Shown here: piece by piece, positions 1 through 8,432 of the stretch
Numbering within the stretch: position 1 is the first letter of the stretch
Layout of the letters: each line of letters starts with the position of its first letter
Source: Candidatus Zambryskibacteria bacterium RIFCSPLOWO2_01_FULL_35_19
Lineage (GTDB): Bacteria > Patescibacteriota > Minisyncoccia > Phycocordibacterales > WO2-35-19
Length of the DNA: 32,240 nucleotides
Direction of reading: 5' to 3'
Assembly: GCA_001825335.1 (NCBI GenBank)
Contig: MHWA01000015.1
Location: 1-32,240 of the forward strand
Made by a program: the position numbers and the translations under genes
The notes under the pieces: model-generated
What the model saw: only the letters and a program-made list of their open reading frames with translations
The model's database searches: none
What the model was told of the DNA's origin: nothing

Positions 1-105
1 TCGGTGGCAATATCAAAGAATTTCTCTCTCATCTTCTTTCTAAAACTTTAGGAAAATAGTTTTGTTTTTGTTTTAAAATATGTTATATTCTTAATGCTTT
101 AAAGA

Positions 106-181
106 GGGCCGTTAGCTCATTTGGTAGAGCGCCTCATTTGCACTGAGGAGGTGGCGGGTTCGAATCCTGTACGGTCCACCA
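106..181 (+). tRNA. tRNA-Ala (anticodon UGC), CCA encoded
   Basis: Cloverleaf readable: acceptor GGGCCGT/ACGGTCC, D-arm GCTC..GAGC, anticodon stem-loop CCTCATTTGCACTGAGG with TGC, T-arm GGCGGGTTCGAATCCTGT, ends ACCA. Confidence 0.97.
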
Positions 182-425
182 CTACGCTATTTACGCTATG
201 CTCTAATAGCTTCGCGGTGTAAACACCACTTCTGCAACACGAAATACTCGCAATACGGAGTAGTGCCCCGCGAAGCGCTAATGCGCGAAGTGGGGAACTT
301 TCGCGGTGCAAGCACCACCACTTCGTCAATTTTTCCCTCATAAAAATAGTGCGAAGTGTCCCGCAAAGCTTTGATGAAATCAAGGCGACGTGGGATTATC
401 ATCTCACTTGTGGGATAATTTCTAT

Positions 426-665
426 ATGTATTATTGCTATATTTTAAAAAGCTTAAAAGATGAAAGTTTCTATATTGGTTCAACAAAAGATTTAAAAGAG
501 CGTCTTGTTAAACACAATAAAAAAGCTGTTAGGTATTCTTCTACCAAAGCCCCATTTAAATTAGTTTGGTATTCTGCATTTTTAAATAAAGAAAAAGCCG
601 TGAGTTTTGAGATGTATCTAAAATCAAGTTCTGGTTTTGCTTTTAGAAATAAAAGATTAATTTAG
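426..665 (+). CDS. GIY-YIG domain endonuclease (UPF0213/YhbQ-like)
   Basis: MYYCYILKSLKDESFYIGSTKDLKERLVKHN matches the GIY-YIG core; start placed at the internal Met of the 390..665 ORF. Confidence 0.88.
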   Translation: MYYCYILKSLKDESFYIGSTKDLKERLVKHNKKAVRYSSTKAPFKLVWYSAFLNKEKAVSFEMYLKSSSGFAFRNKRLI

Positions 666-730
666 GTTTATTTGTAACCACAACTTGACATTATATATAT
701 TTATTTTATATTAAATAATGGAGGTGATAT

Positions 731-1123
731 ATGTTTATCATTGGAAACTGGTTTGCCAGAAAACTTTTCTTGCTCCTTGCTTTGTGGCTTCTCATTGTTT
801 GTTTTGGAGAAGCCGCTGTTCAAGGGCAAGAAACTCAAGGTCAGACTGTTGAGGAGTCTTTTAAAACTCCTGCAAATCAACCAGCAACTATAGCTGGTCT
901 GAGTCCAGAGGAAATCGAAGCTCAGGATGAAATGAACAGAGTGAAAAAAGCCAGAGCTGTTGGTTTGCCCGACAATGCCACATGGGTTCAGATATATGAA
1001 GAAGAGGTAGAAAACAAAACTTCTCCGCCGGAGAAAGTGAAGGAGGAATTAGCCAAGGCGAAGAATTTTTTTGTTTTGGTAAGACAGACCATTATCTACC
1101 CATTTCGTTCTTTGTCCCATTAA
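731..1123 (+). CDS. Small secreted protein of unknown function (N-terminal signal/TM segment)
   Basis: ORF with hydrophobic N-terminus FLLLALWLLIVCFGEAAVQG; preceded by GGAGGTGAT, 6 nt between GGAGG and ATG. Confidence 0.7.
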   Translation: MFIIGNWFARKLFLLLALWLLIVCFGEAAVQGQETQGQTVEESFKTPANQPATIAGLSPEEIEAQDEMNRVKKARAVGLPDNATWVQIYEEEVENKTSPPEKVKEELAKAKNFFVLVRQTIIYPFRSLSH

Positions 1124-1124
1124 A

Positions 1125-1151
1125 GTCACGAGGAGCTATGTTTCTCGTGGC
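1125..1151 (+). terminator. Possible hairpin terminator after the small secreted ORF
   Basis: GTCACGAG ... CTCGTGGC inverted repeat immediately after the stop codon, followed by a weak pyrimidine/T stretch. Confidence 0.4.
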
Positions 1152-1211
1152 TCTCTCATTTTATAGATTTTCTTGTTATTTTTAGTTGAATCTCTTATAA
1201 TTCAAGACAAG

Positions 1212-2510
1212 ATGTTTGGTATAGGCAACAAAAAAATATCAACTGAAAGCTACAAAGGGGTGCGGGATTTTTATCCACAAGATCAAGCAGTCCAGAATCA
1301 TATTTTTAAAATAATGAGAGAGGTGTCAGAGTCTTGGGGTTATGAGGAATATGGAGCATCTATTTTAGAACCATTAGAACTTTATAAATCAAAATCAAGC
1401 GAGGAAATAATCAAAGAGCAAATTTATTATTTTACTGATAGAGGAAATAGAGAGGTAGCTCTACGACCCGAAATGACTCCTACGGTAACAAGGATGATAG
1501 CGGCTAAGATACAAGAACTCCCTCTCCCTATCCGTTGGTACTCTATCCCCAATCTTTTTAGATACGAAAAACCTCAACGAGGGCGTCTGCGTGAGCATTG
1601 GCAACTCAATGTTGATTTGTTTGGAGTTTCAAGTATTTTAGCAGAGCTAGAAGTCATCTCTATGGCATATGACATAATGAAAAAGTTTGGAGCTGATGAA
1701 AAAGATTTTGAAATCAGGATAAATAATAGACTACTTTTAGATGATGTTTTCAAAAAAATAAAAATAAATGAAGATAAAAAACAGTTTGTTTATAGACTGA
1801 TAGATAAAAAAGAAAAATTTTCTGATGATGATTTTAGACATTCACTAGTGGTTTTGATAGGAAAAGAAAGTGCCGAAAAATTGTTAGAAAATCTTTATCT
1901 TGGTGAAGGTTTGCTAGTAACATTAAAAGAAAGTGAGGCGGCCAAAAATCTAAATGAAGTAGTCAATATTTTGCGGGATAGAGGAGTCTCTAATGTAGTC
2001 TTTACTCCTACACTTACTCGTGGTTTTGATTATTATACTGGGACTGTTTTTGAGGTTTTTGATACTAATAAAGAAAATCCGCGTTCTCTTTTTGGTGGTG
2101 GTCGGTATGATGATTTGATAGGAAGTTTTACTAATCAGAATGTTTCTGCTTTTGGTTTTGGTATGGGAGATGTGACTATGCGAGATTTTTTAGAGACTCA
2201 TAAATTATTGCCTGAAATAAATTCAACTGCTAGTCTTTGTATTTGTGTTGTTTCTAATACTGATATAGAAGAAATTTATAAAATAGCTAAAACTTTTAGA
2301 GAAGGTGGAGTCAATGTGGCTATTGATATTTCAGGCAAAAAGTTACCTGACCAACTCAAATCATTAGATAAAAGGCATATTCCGTTTGTGATGACTGTCG
2401 GTGAAGAAGAAATCAAAAATCAAAATTTTACTGTTAGAAATACAGAAACCAGAGAAGAAAAGTCAGGGAGTGTTGGTGACATTGTTAAATTTTTAGAAAA
2501 TATTCACTGA
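1212..2510 (+). CDS. hisS: Histidyl-tRNA synthetase
   Basis: Class II motifs: GVRDFYP, ALRPEMTPTVTRMIA, FRYEKPQRGRLREHWQLNVDLFG, LTRGFDYYTGTVFEVF, FGGGRYDDLIG; start at MFGIGNKKIS is likelier than 1173. Confidence 0.96.
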   Translation: MFGIGNKKISTESYKGVRDFYPQDQAVQNHIFKIMREVSESWGYEEYGASILEPLELYKSKSSEEIIKEQIYYFTDRGNREVALRPEMTPTVTRMIAAKIQELPLPIRWYSIPNLFRYEKPQRGRLREHWQLNVDLFGVSSILAELEVISMAYDIMKKFGADEKDFEIRINNRLLLDDVFKKIKINEDKKQFVYRLIDKKEKFSDDDFRHSLVVLIGKESAEKLLENLYLGEGLLVTLKESEAAKNLNEVVNILRDRGVSNVVFTPTLTRGFDYYTGTVFEVFDTNKENPRSLFGGGRYDDLIGSFTNQNVSAFGFGMGDVTMRDFLETHKLLPEINSTASLCICVVSNTDIEEIYKIAKTFREGGVNVAIDISGKKLPDQLKSLDKRHIPFVMTVGEEEIKNQNFTVRNTETREEKSGSVGDIVKFLENIH

Positions 2511-2577
2511 AATGCACGGATATTTTTCTGCTGAAAAATTCCTCGTGCTCGGCTCGTCAGCCTCGCAAGGCATTTCA
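2508..2577. repeat. 70-bp nested inverted-repeat element
   Basis: Terminal inverted repeats TGAAATGC/GCATTTCA enclosing GCACG..ATTTTTC-TGCT-GAAAAAT..CGTGC; the left terminus contains the hisS stop codon. Confidence 0.55.
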
Positions 2578-2611
2578 TTAAACATTTTCTAAAAATTTAA
2601 GAAATTTATTT

Positions 2612-3193
2612 ATGCGCAAAGTAGTTTTTGACATAGAGACTTCAAATATTTTTCAAGATGTAGGGTCAAATGATCCGGTTGATTTGGATATATCAGTGGT
2701 TTGTGTTTATGAATATGAAAATGATAAATATAGCTCTTTTACAGAGGAGCAATTTGGTGACCTTTGGAAAATTATTGAAAGGACAGATATGTTTATTACT
2801 TACAACGGAGATCATTTTGATATTCCCCTTCTCAACAAATATTATCCCGGTGATTTGTTTAAAATAAAAAGTTTAGATCTTTTAAAAGAATTGCGTGAGT
2901 CTGCCGGTAGAAGAATGAAGTTGGATCAGATAGCCGAAGGGACTTTTGGTATAGGTAAAAGTGGCGGTGGTCTAGATGCAGTCAAATGGTGGAGAGAAGG
3001 TAAAATAGAGAAGGTTATAAAATATTGTCTAGATGATGTTCGTATCACTAAAGATGCATATGAATATGCTTTAAAAAACGGCAAACTTATTTTTAAAGAG
3101 GGTCCAAATTTAAACGAAGTCAAGTTAGATACTTCAAAATGGGAAACTTCTACTTCATCTTCTTCTGCTCTTAACCACACTCTTCCATTTTAA
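2612..3193 (+). CDS. RNase H-like 3'-5' exonuclease (YprB family)
   Basis: DEDD-type motifs: VVFDIETS, TYNGDHFDIPLL, KYCLDDVRITKDAY. Confidence 0.85.
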   Translation: MRKVVFDIETSNIFQDVGSNDPVDLDISVVCVYEYENDKYSSFTEEQFGDLWKIIERTDMFITYNGDHFDIPLLNKYYPGDLFKIKSLDLLKELRESAGRRMKLDQIAEGTFGIGKSGGGLDAVKWWREGKIEKVIKYCLDDVRITKDAYEYALKNGKLIFKEGPNLNEVKLDTSKWETSTSSSSALNHTLPF

Positions 3194-3248
3194 CCAATCA
3201 ACAAATAGATATGGTATAATTTAGATACTTAAAAATAATCCAAATATT

Positions 3249-3953
3249 ATGTCTGAAAAAATATCACTTCCTTTGTCAATTATCATCGCCGGACTCCTTA
3301 TCGCTGGAGGTATTTATTGGAATGGCAAAATCACCAAAGAAAATCCTACTCCTACCCAAAGACAGCAACTAACTTCTGAAAATATTGCTGAAACTATTCG
3401 TCCCATTGATGTTAATGACCATATTTTAGGAAGTTCAGATGCTAGGATTTTGGTGGTTGAATATTCAGATACCGAATGTCCATTTTGTAAAATATTTCAT
3501 AACACTATGCTCACTATTATGCAAGAATACGGCAAAGAAGAAAAAGTAGCTTGGGTTTATAGACATTTCCCTATCGCTGAACTTCACTCCAAATCTTTTA
3601 ATGAGGCGGTAGCTCAAGAATGCGCTGGCAATCTCGGTGGCAACAGCAAGTTTTGGGAATATACCAACAAGCTTTATGAAGTTACTCCATCAAATAATGA
3701 TTTAGATCCAGCCGAACTTACCAAAATAGCCACAGAAGTCGGACTATCTTCTACTGCTTTTAATGTTTGTTTAGAAAGTGGAGAATTTGACCCTAAAGTA
3801 AATTTTGATATTCAAAACGCTCAAGAAATCGGCATCACTGGCACTCCACACAGTATCATCATAGATACTAAAACAAACGAGTACCACACTATTGAAGGAG
3901 CTTATCCTTACATCCAAATCAAAACCGCTATTGATTTGATTTTAAGTCAATAA
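3249..3953 (+). CDS. DsbA-family thiol:disulfide oxidoreductase, membrane-anchored or secreted
   Basis: N-terminal TM segment, VVEYSDTECPFCKIFH active site, GITGTPHSIIID cis-Pro loop. Confidence 0.9.
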   Translation: MSEKISLPLSIIIAGLLIAGGIYWNGKITKENPTPTQRQQLTSENIAETIRPIDVNDHILGSSDARILVVEYSDTECPFCKIFHNTMLTIMQEYGKEEKVAWVYRHFPIAELHSKSFNEAVAQECAGNLGGNSKFWEYTNKLYEVTPSNNDLDPAELTKIATEVGLSSTAFNVCLESGEFDPKVNFDIQNAQEIGITGTPHSIIIDTKTNEYHTIEGAYPYIQIKTAIDLILSQ

Positions 3954-6875
3954 TTTTCTGTATCCACAATACTGGCAATCTTTATCATCACAGATGTTGG
4001 TGAGGAAGTCTCCTGACCAGACATTTTTTATTAGGTTTGTTATCTCATTTTTTACTCTTTCGGTATCAGTATTTTCTATTGGTAAAGAAACTATCGGACA
4101 ACGACCATTGCTATCAGGTTTTATAAAGATTAAAGCTGGTTCTATAAATTTGTTTTTGAATTTAGAACTCTCTTCTAAAAGTATTTTATAAAAAATAAGC
4201 TGGCGGAAATAATTATCATCGCCATTGGCAGTCTCACCTTTTATAGCATTTAGACTCAAAGATTTTCTGGTTTTGTAATCATAGATAAAAATTTTGTTTT
4301 CTTGTTCTCTTATCACATCCAATTTCCCATGAAGTTTTATTTCTATTTTTTCACTGTTTTTGATAGAAGATTGATAGGAAAAATAATTTTCTACCCAACT
4401 TTCAGTAGAGACTTTACCTGCCTCCTTAAAATGCTCCACTAGAGCTAAAGCTACTATTGGTGCATCTGCTACTAGTTCTTCTAAAACGGTTTCTTTTTCT
4501 AAAAGTGGTAGTAGTGAATATCTAAAATATTCATTTACGGTATCAATGATTATTTTTTCTATTTGTTTGATTTTTTTATTTTTACTTTGCCAAATATTAG
4601 ACATAGCTTCATGCATAGCATTACCTTTTTCGGAGTTAGCGTTTGGAGCTTCTGGTATTTTTAAAATACTTTTATAGAAAAATTTGTTTGGACAATCCAT
4701 AAAGTGATTTAAGGCGGTGACAGAGAGGCCTTTTTCGAGCAGGACTTGTTTGGCATATTCTATCTTTTCTTGATTTTGTTTGGCTTCTATTTTGGTTAAA
4801 TTTCTTTTTATATTTACTTTATTTGTTTTTTCAAGTTTTATTTTTTTGATGAAGTTTTGATCGAGTTCGTCTATAAAACGTAGTGGAGTCATAACTTTAC
4901 CAAGATTGTCTTCATTATGAAAACTGATGGAGACGTGTTTTTTAGCTCTAGTAAGACCGACATAAAAAAGACGTCTTTCGTCACGAATATTATCATCCAT
5001 CTTTTTTTCTTTTGGTAAAACAAAATAAGAGTTATGATTTTTTTTGATCCAAGATTCTTCTACTGCATAAGGCAAAAAAACATAATCAAATTCCAAACCT
5101 TTAGAGCTATGAGCTGTCATTATTGTGATTTGGGATAAAGCTTGACCCGTGTTTATTTTAATGGTGCGTCTTTCAGCAGATTTTTTATAAGCCAACAATG
5201 CTTCAATTAAAATTTTTGGGTCTTCAATTTTTTCAGTTTTAGTCAAATCTTCAGCCAGACTAATTATGCCCCGCCAAACTTCTGTCCCAATGGGACTACA
5301 AATCACCATATGAGTAAAACCAGATAAATCTGCTACTAGATAAAGAAATTCCAAAGGGGCAGTATCTGTCAGTTTTTTTTGTATTTTAAAAAGTATAGGG
5401 ATTTCTTTTTCTATTTCAGCCATTTTTCCACTTTTAATAAGCTTTATTAATCTTGTTTGTTTGGCAAAATCTAAATCCCATAATCCTGAAACAAGAGTTT
5501 GAGCCAAAGCTTCGATGTTTCCTGGATCTCTAAAAAAATCTAGAAGTGAAAAATAAAGAGCACCTACTGGATGTGAAAATATATTTGCTCCCCTCTCTGC
5601 TTTAGCTGGGATATCATTTGCTTCAAGTATAGAAAATATTTTTGCTACTTCACTATTTTTACGGACGATGATGGCGATACTGCTGTCCTTACTTTCTTTT
5701 AAAATTTTTTGGAGGTTTTTTACCAAATAAGTTTCTTCTGTTTCTAGATTTGGAGCAATCACTAAATCTAAAGGATTGGCTACCTCTTTTGTTCCTGATT
5801 TAAGTTTTGTGCGTAGGTCAAAATGTTCCCCTTCTTTATAGTTTTGTTCAATCATTTTAAATGAAGTGTCTAAAATGTATTGATGAGATCTATAGTTGTC
5901 TACCAAAGAAATAATTTTCATTTGATCCCATGTTTTTTGGAAATTTAAAAAGTTTTCAATTGAAGCTCCTTGAAATCGATAAATAGCTTGTTTTTCGTCT
6001 CCTACTACAAATAGATTTGGAGTCTCAAAAAAATCTGCGATAGTTTTTACGATAAGGTTTTGAGCATCATTAGTATCTTGGTGCTCGTCTAGAAGAATAT
6101 ATAAAAATTTTTCTTGCAGACTTTGAAGTAAAAGTTCATCTTTACGTAAAGCTTGAAGTAATTCAAAAATTAAATCATCAAAATCAATTTTTCTCTCTTC
6201 CGTTTTCTTTTTTTCATAATTTTCATAAACATCAGCAAAGAGAATGGTCCTTTCGGCTTTTTTGATATGAGTTAAAGCTTCTGCTTTTAATCCTCCTTTA
6301 CTTTTGCCACGAGTTGATATTGAATCTGGGCTATTTTTTATTCTCTCTATTTCATCTTGAGCAAAACTTTTGAGTATTTCAGGTGTCCAAGCTTCTTGTT
6401 TGGCGTCACTAATCGCTCCAATTATTTTAGCAATATAAAAATCAGGGTCTCCTATGGGTCTTAGTTTATTAAATTTTTTTTCATTTAAAATATTTCGCAA
6501 AAGCTGTTCTGTCTCTATGTCAGTAATTTGTTTGGATTTAGATAGATGTGCGAAATGGTCCTGAAATTCAGCGATGACACTGGCTGCAAAGCCATGAAAG
6601 GTGTGTATTGGCACTTCTAGGGCTCTATTTCCGATTATTTTGCGGAGTTTGACTCTCATAGCTTTGGCTCCGGCTTCAGTGAAAGTAAGAGCCAAGATTC
6701 CAGATGGCGGAGTATCTGTTTTAAGTAAAATATTTGCAATTCGTAGAGTTAAAATAGTGGTTTTGCCAGTCCCTGGTCCTGCCACTACCATAACTGGTCC
6801 TTCTATAGCATCCACTACTTCTTTTTGTTTAGGGTTTAGTTTGGCGTATTCTTCTTTAAATTTTTTGGTGATCAT
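3942..6875 (-). CDS. UvrD/PcrA-type ATP-dependent helicase fused to a C-terminal PD-(D/E)XK nuclease domain
   Basis: Walker A VAGPGTGKTT, DEHQDTND, GDEKQAIYRFQGA, TAHSSKGLEFDYVF; C-terminal LDVIREQENKIFIYDYKT and Cys residues MDCPNKFFY / CDDKDCQYC. Confidence 0.93.
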   Translation of the reverse strand: MITKKFKEEYAKLNPKQKEVVDAIEGPVMVVAGPGTGKTTILTLRIANILLKTDTPPSGILALTFTEAGAKAMRVKLRKIIGNRALEVPIHTFHGFAASVIAEFQDHFAHLSKSKQITDIETEQLLRNILNEKKFNKLRPIGDPDFYIAKIIGAISDAKQEAWTPEILKSFAQDEIERIKNSPDSISTRGKSKGGLKAEALTHIKKAERTILFADVYENYEKKKTEERKIDFDDLIFELLQALRKDELLLQSLQEKFLYILLDEHQDTNDAQNLIVKTIADFFETPNLFVVGDEKQAIYRFQGASIENFLNFQKTWDQMKIISLVDNYRSHQYILDTSFKMIEQNYKEGEHFDLRTKLKSGTKEVANPLDLVIAPNLETEETYLVKNLQKILKESKDSSIAIIVRKNSEVAKIFSILEANDIPAKAERGANIFSHPVGALYFSLLDFFRDPGNIEALAQTLVSGLWDLDFAKQTRLIKLIKSGKMAEIEKEIPILFKIQKKLTDTAPLEFLYLVADLSGFTHMVICSPIGTEVWRGIISLAEDLTKTEKIEDPKILIEALLAYKKSAERRTIKINTGQALSQITIMTAHSSKGLEFDYVFLPYAVEESWIKKNHNSYFVLPKEKKMDDNIRDERRLFYVGLTRAKKHVSISFHNEDNLGKVMTPLRFIDELDQNFIKKIKLEKTNKVNIKRNLTKIEAKQNQEKIEYAKQVLLEKGLSVTALNHFMDCPNKFFYKSILKIPEAPNANSEKGNAMHEAMSNIWQSKNKKIKQIEKIIIDTVNEYFRYSLLPLLEKETVLEELVADAPIVALALVEHFKEAGKVSTESWVENYFSYQSSIKNSEKIEIKLHGKLDVIREQENKIFIYDYKTRKSLSLNAIKGETANGDDNYFRQLIFYKILLEESSKFKNKFIEPALIFIKPDSNGRCPIVSLPIENTDTERVKNEITNLIKNVWSGDFLTNICDDKDCQYCGYRKLLT

Positions 6876-6909
6876 AAATCTATATTAACACAAGGAAGCT
6901 TTTTCCCAG

Positions 6910-6921
6910 AGGGTGACCCTT
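6910..6921. repeat. Palindromic motif AGGGTGACCCTT
   Basis: Near-palindrome repeated at 6936-6949 (AAAGGGTCACCCTT) and related to 7076-7091. Confidence 0.5.
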
Positions 6922-6975
6922 GAAGATTTTGCCCCAAAGGGTCACCCTTAAATTTCAAACCTCACCTATAATACA

Positions 6976-7022
6976 AAGGAGGGTTCCCCTTCTTCATTAA
7001 AAAAGTGTGGTGTAGTTTTGTT
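6976..7022. repeat. Dispersed intergenic repeat, copy 1
   Basis: AAAGGAGGGTTCCCCTTCTTCATTAAAAAAGTGTGGTGTAGTTT, near-identical to a copy at about 20301-20348. Confidence 0.75.
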
Positions 7023-7038
7023 GATGGTGTTCAAAATA

Positions 7039-7053
7039 CAATGGTTACCATTG
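7039..7053. promoter_or_regulatory. Operator-like palindrome CAATGGT-T-ACCATTG
   Basis: Perfect 7-bp arms with one central base, in the intergenic region before the IucA/IucC-like gene. Confidence 0.45.
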
Positions 7054-7075
7054 TTTTAAATCTGGTTAAGTATCC

Positions 7076-7091
7076 CAAGGGTCAACCCTTG
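7076..7091. promoter_or_regulatory. Operator-like palindrome CAAGGGT-CA-ACCCTTG
   Basis: Perfect 7-bp arms with 2-nt centre; shares AAGGGTCA/ACCCTT with palindromes at 6910-6950. Confidence 0.4.
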
Positions 7092-7190
7092 TAAGATTAT
7101 TCCAGTATATTTTTGCTAATATTAATAAAGCTCTTTGGTCGGAGTAAATAATCTAGCTAATTTTACTAAAATTGATATATTTATAATATT

Positions 7191-8381
7191 ATGCAACTTT
7201 CGCTAAAAATAATCAGAGACCCGATTAATTCACTCATATATTTAGAACGATATGTCTGTACCAAGGACTACCATGTTCTTGCCAATTACAGCGAAGTTTC
7301 AAAATCATACAATCCACAGACAAGAAATGATGGATTTGAATTACCCTTACTTAATTTTCCCATCAATCTACACGGTGATGTAAATTCAATACCAAATATT
7401 TTAAAATCACATTTCCCCATGCATCCAGACACTGTGGAAGATCTAAAAATTAAAATGGAGGAAATAGTTCAATATATTAAAGTTATACCAACATCTTCTA
7501 TGAGAACTGTTCTCGTTGACGCCAAAGAGAAAAAAGTTTTTCTTAAACTTAGTATTAATAGATATATCGCTCGTTCAAAGAGAAAATTGTCGTCAAAACA
7601 GATCATTCACGGTTTGGCTGTGACAAAAGATATAGAGAAGGCACTATCGGAAAAATCAATGCAATTAAAAGATTTTGCATTTTTACCAGAGGTTGCAGGA
7701 ATAGTCACTACTATACACGGTGAAGAAATTGGAGCAGTAGTGCGTAGCGTCGAACCGTACCCGAAAAACAATACAGATCGGGGATATATTCCATTTTTTG
7801 CACTTTACTCCAGTGATATTAACAATCCTTCAGATGAGCCACTTCTTGTTCAACTCATAAGACATAATAGTGTAGATCCTTTAGATTTCACGCTTACAAA
7901 AATAATTGAACCTGTGATACGACATTTTAATTACTTTGCTTCTGAAAAAGGATTATTGTTACAAGCACATGCTCAAAATACCCTACTAGAGATAAATCCA
8001 GATTTTTCAATTGGTAGAATTATTTATCGTGATTTTGGAAGTGTGACAATTGATGGAGAGGTACGAACAAAGAAAAGATTGTCAGATTTTAAAAACTATA
8101 TGATCAACGGAAAAGATAACGATAGGGTCGAGTCATCTATAGAATATAGTTTACGATATGACGAGTTCATGACAGCACATTCTTTTGAACTTATTGGAAA
8201 AATTCTTGAAAAGAATTTCAAGGTTAACATTATAATTTTTAAAGAAAAAATAAAAGAAATATTTTTCAATACAATGACCTGTAAGGATAAATTTCCCAAG
8301 GTCCAGTACTCAATACCAGTAGAATTGTCTATAGGAAAGTTTAAACCTTTCGTCTTAAAAGAGATTCCAGATTATAGATAA
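7191..8381 (+). CDS. Short IucA/IucC (NIS siderophore synthetase)-like protein
   Basis: Motif series in family order: FPMHPDTVEDL, PTSSMRTV, VFLKLSINRYIARSKRKL, EEIGAVVRS, AHAQNTLLEINPDFSIGRIIYRDFGSV; 396 aa. Confidence 0.72.
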   Translation: MQLSLKIIRDPINSLIYLERYVCTKDYHVLANYSEVSKSYNPQTRNDGFELPLLNFPINLHGDVNSIPNILKSHFPMHPDTVEDLKIKMEEIVQYIKVIPTSSMRTVLVDAKEKKVFLKLSINRYIARSKRKLSSKQIIHGLAVTKDIEKALSEKSMQLKDFAFLPEVAGIVTTIHGEEIGAVVRSVEPYPKNNTDRGYIPFFALYSSDINNPSDEPLLVQLIRHNSVDPLDFTLTKIIEPVIRHFNYFASEKGLLLQAHAQNTLLEINPDFSIGRIIYRDFGSVTIDGEVRTKKRLSDFKNYMINGKDNDRVESSIEYSLRYDEFMTAHSFELIGKILEKNFKVNIIIFKEKIKEIFFNTMTCKDKFPKVQYSIPVELSIGKFKPFVLKEIPDYR

Positions 8382-8432
8382 GATCATAAATTACTCCAAC
8401 GGCTCAAATACCGGTATTTGAGCCGTTAAGCT

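Noticed and set aside
117-383. 88-aa minus-strand ORF ending in VVDRTGFEPATSSVQMRRSTK
   Set aside because: Its C-terminus is the antisense translation of the tRNA-Ala gene, a well-known spurious ORF pattern
6601-6888. 95-aa plus-strand ORF opposite the helicase gene
   Set aside because: Antisense shadow of the conserved helicase N-terminus
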